Part shown: positions 13,686 through 14,907 of the stretch, piece after piece
How the letters are laid out: each line of letters opens with the position of its first letter
Numbering within the stretch: the first letter of the stretch is position 1
Assembly (NCBI GenBank): GCA_910577935.1
Contig: CAJTOT010000003.1
Location: 78,950 to 93,856, forward strand
Direction of reading: 5' to 3'
Length of the DNA stretch: 14,907 nucleotides
Source: an uncultured Hungatella sp.
GTDB taxonomy: Bacteria > Bacillota > Clostridia > Lachnospirales > Lachnospiraceae
Notes under the pieces: model-generated
What the model saw: the letters and a program-made list of their open reading frames with translations, nothing else
Told to the model about the DNA's origin: nothing
Database searches by the model: none
Translations under genes and position numbers: made by a program

Positions 13686-14907
13686 AAGACTGAGGAGGAG
13701 GAGAAATGCTGCCGGGACCGTGGCGCTGGCGGCATGGTTTGCGGTGGACGGCGTCATGTCGGCGTTTGGCCAGGCGGTGCAGGCAGACTGCGACGAGGCC
13801 ATGTACATAACGCTGGACCCTTACGGCAATGCCACAGAAGCCAGTGTGGTGAAGGGCTACAGCCTCGCCGGGGCCACAGAGATCGTGGATTACGGAGACT
13901 ATCTGGAAGTCAACAACATGACCGACTACACGGTCCCTGACATAGACAGCAGCCAGGTGGTATTCCGTCTTCCGGAGGACTCGGATATTGACAGATTTTA
14001 TTTTGAAGGAAAGCTGGAGCCCGGCCGGGCAGAGGAGAGCCTTCCCTGGGATATCCGTGTAACCTACCGGCTCAACGGCGTGGAGCGGTCCTTGGAGGAG
14101 ATTGCCCACGAGAAGGGGCTGGTGGAAATTCTCATCGATGTGCTGCCGGACAAAAACGCCGGAGATTATTACAAGAACAACATGACACTGGAAGCGGCGG
14201 CAGTGATGGATATGGAGAAAAATTTAAGCGTGGAGGCCAAAGGAGCTCAGATTCAGTCGGCAGGCGCCATGAAAGCCGTGTTCTTCATGGCGCTTCCGGG
14301 GGAGGAACAGCACTTTGAGCTGAGAATAGGAACCGACGATTTTGAATTCGGCGGCCTCATGTTTCTCATGGTGCCTGTGACCTTGAGCCAGCTGGATGAC
14401 CTGGAAGAACTGCGGGACGCCAGGGACACGGTAAAAGCTTCGGCAGAAGCCGTCAGCGGCAGCCTGGATGTCCTTCTGGACAGCCTGGAGGGGATAGAAC
14501 AGGGGCTGCACACCACGGTGGATGGCCTTGAGGCGCTGGAGGAGTCCAGGAAGATGATCTCCGGAAAAAAAGGCGGGATCTACGTAGATGCTGACCGGGC
14601 CCTGGAGGTTCTGGCGGAGCTCTCCAACAGGGGAGTTCCCTTTACAGGCTATATGCGGGAGGCCCAGAACGCTCTTGTGGACGGCAACGAGGACATTAAC
14701 GGTCTGACAGATCTCATCCAGGATCTGGACAATGATCTGGAAGACTTGAGCTGGGAGCTGTCTGACGTGAGAGATGACTTAAAAGGCAGCCAGAATCTTC
14801 TGGACAGCGCGGGGGATGATCTGAAGGCCTGGGAGAATCAGCTGGAAAAGCTGAAAAAAGATCTGGACCAGCTGAAGTCCGCCAAGGAAACGCTGGGGAA
14901 AAAGGGG
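13672..14907 (+). CDS. Secreted coiled-coil-rich protein, probable extracellular partner of the MMPL transporter (3' truncated)
   Basis: The frame is open from ATG at 13672 to the window edge (412 codons, no stop), so the gene continues outside. GGAGG at 13661-13665 sits six bases before the ATG, inside the end of the MMPL gene, implying translational coupling. A basic start (RRLRRRRN) and hydrophobic core to about residue 38 predict a signal peptide or anchor. Residues ~41-237 look like a beta-rich domain (DEAMYITLDPYGNATEASVVKG opens it) that I do not recognise beyond similar proteins beside clostridial MMPL genes. Residues ~239-295 and ~336-412 are heptad-patterned, Leu/Asp/Glu-rich coiled coil. 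The layout loosely recalls YhgE/Pip-type proteins and membrane-fusion-protein hairpins. The C-terminus, perhaps with a membrane anchor, is not visible. Confidence 0.85.
   Translation, partial: MTGSRRLRRRRNAAGTVALAAWFAVDGVMSAFGQAVQADCDEAMYITLDPYGNATEASVVKGYSLAGATEIVDYGDYLEVNNMTDYTVPDIDSSQVVFRLPEDSDIDRFYFEGKLEPGRAEESLPWDIRVTYRLNGVERSLEEIAHEKGLVEILIDVLPDKNAGDYYKNNMTLEAAAVMDMEKNLSVEAKGAQIQSAGAMKAVFFMALPGEEQHFELRIGTDDFEFGGLMFLMVPVTLSQLDDLEELRDARDTVKASAEAVSGSLDVLLDSLEGIEQGLHTTVDGLEALEESRKMISGKKGGIYVDADRALEVLAELSNRGVPFTGYMREAQNALVDGNEDINGLTDLIQDLDNDLEDLSWELSDVRDDLKGSQNLLDSAGDDLKAWENQLEKLKKDLDQLKSAKETLGKKG

Overview
The window looks like the chromosome of a Gram-positive anaerobe of the Lachnospiraceae / clostridial type. 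The evidence is strong AGGAGG ribosome sites, sigma-A promoters with 17-base spacers, a CIRCE-controlled groESL operon, a surface protein with glucan-binding-like cell-wall repeats, a DUF6106-like small membrane protein, and moderately GC-rich genes separated by AT-rich gaps. I cannot name the species. No phage, insertion sequence, CRISPR array, tRNA or rRNA was seen. Most of the window is housekeeping, with envelope genes at both ends.

Layout. Bases 1-836 hold the 3' part of a MocR/PdxR-type regulator (aminotransferase domain only). Bases 1008-3281 encode a 757-residue secreted protein with cell-wall-binding repeats at both ends. A bidirectional hairpin terminator (3358-3397) separates it from a convergent minus-strand pair: an S66 LD-carboxypeptidase-like serine peptidase (3410-4315) and, upstream of it, a 130-residue membrane-anchored Ala/Glu-rich protein (4444-4836). 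A strong terminator-like hairpin lies between these two. Divergent from them is groES-groEL (5185-7220), with a promoter overlapped by a CIRCE operator and a terminator after groEL. Next come a small two-helix membrane protein (7450-7947), guaB (8049-9503) with its own near-consensus promoter, and a 308-base gap with a complex inverted-repeat structure. A sugar phosphate isomerase/epimerase-type TIM barrel follows (9812-10651).

The last third is a regulated envelope-transport locus. A minus-strand TetR regulator (10750-11355) is divergent from an MMPL/RND transporter (11565-13685). The transporter overlaps by 14 bases a gene for a secreted, coiled-coil-rich protein that runs off the window end (13672-14907). 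The divergent spacer has a -35/-10 promoter, a perfect GACAAA-T-TTTGTC palindrome and a 12-base direct repeat flanking the promoter. The simplest reading is an autoregulated, ligand-responsive export system in which the coiled-coil protein is the extracellular partner of the MMPL pump. Its substrate is unknown, and this is the best candidate here for a poorly described system.
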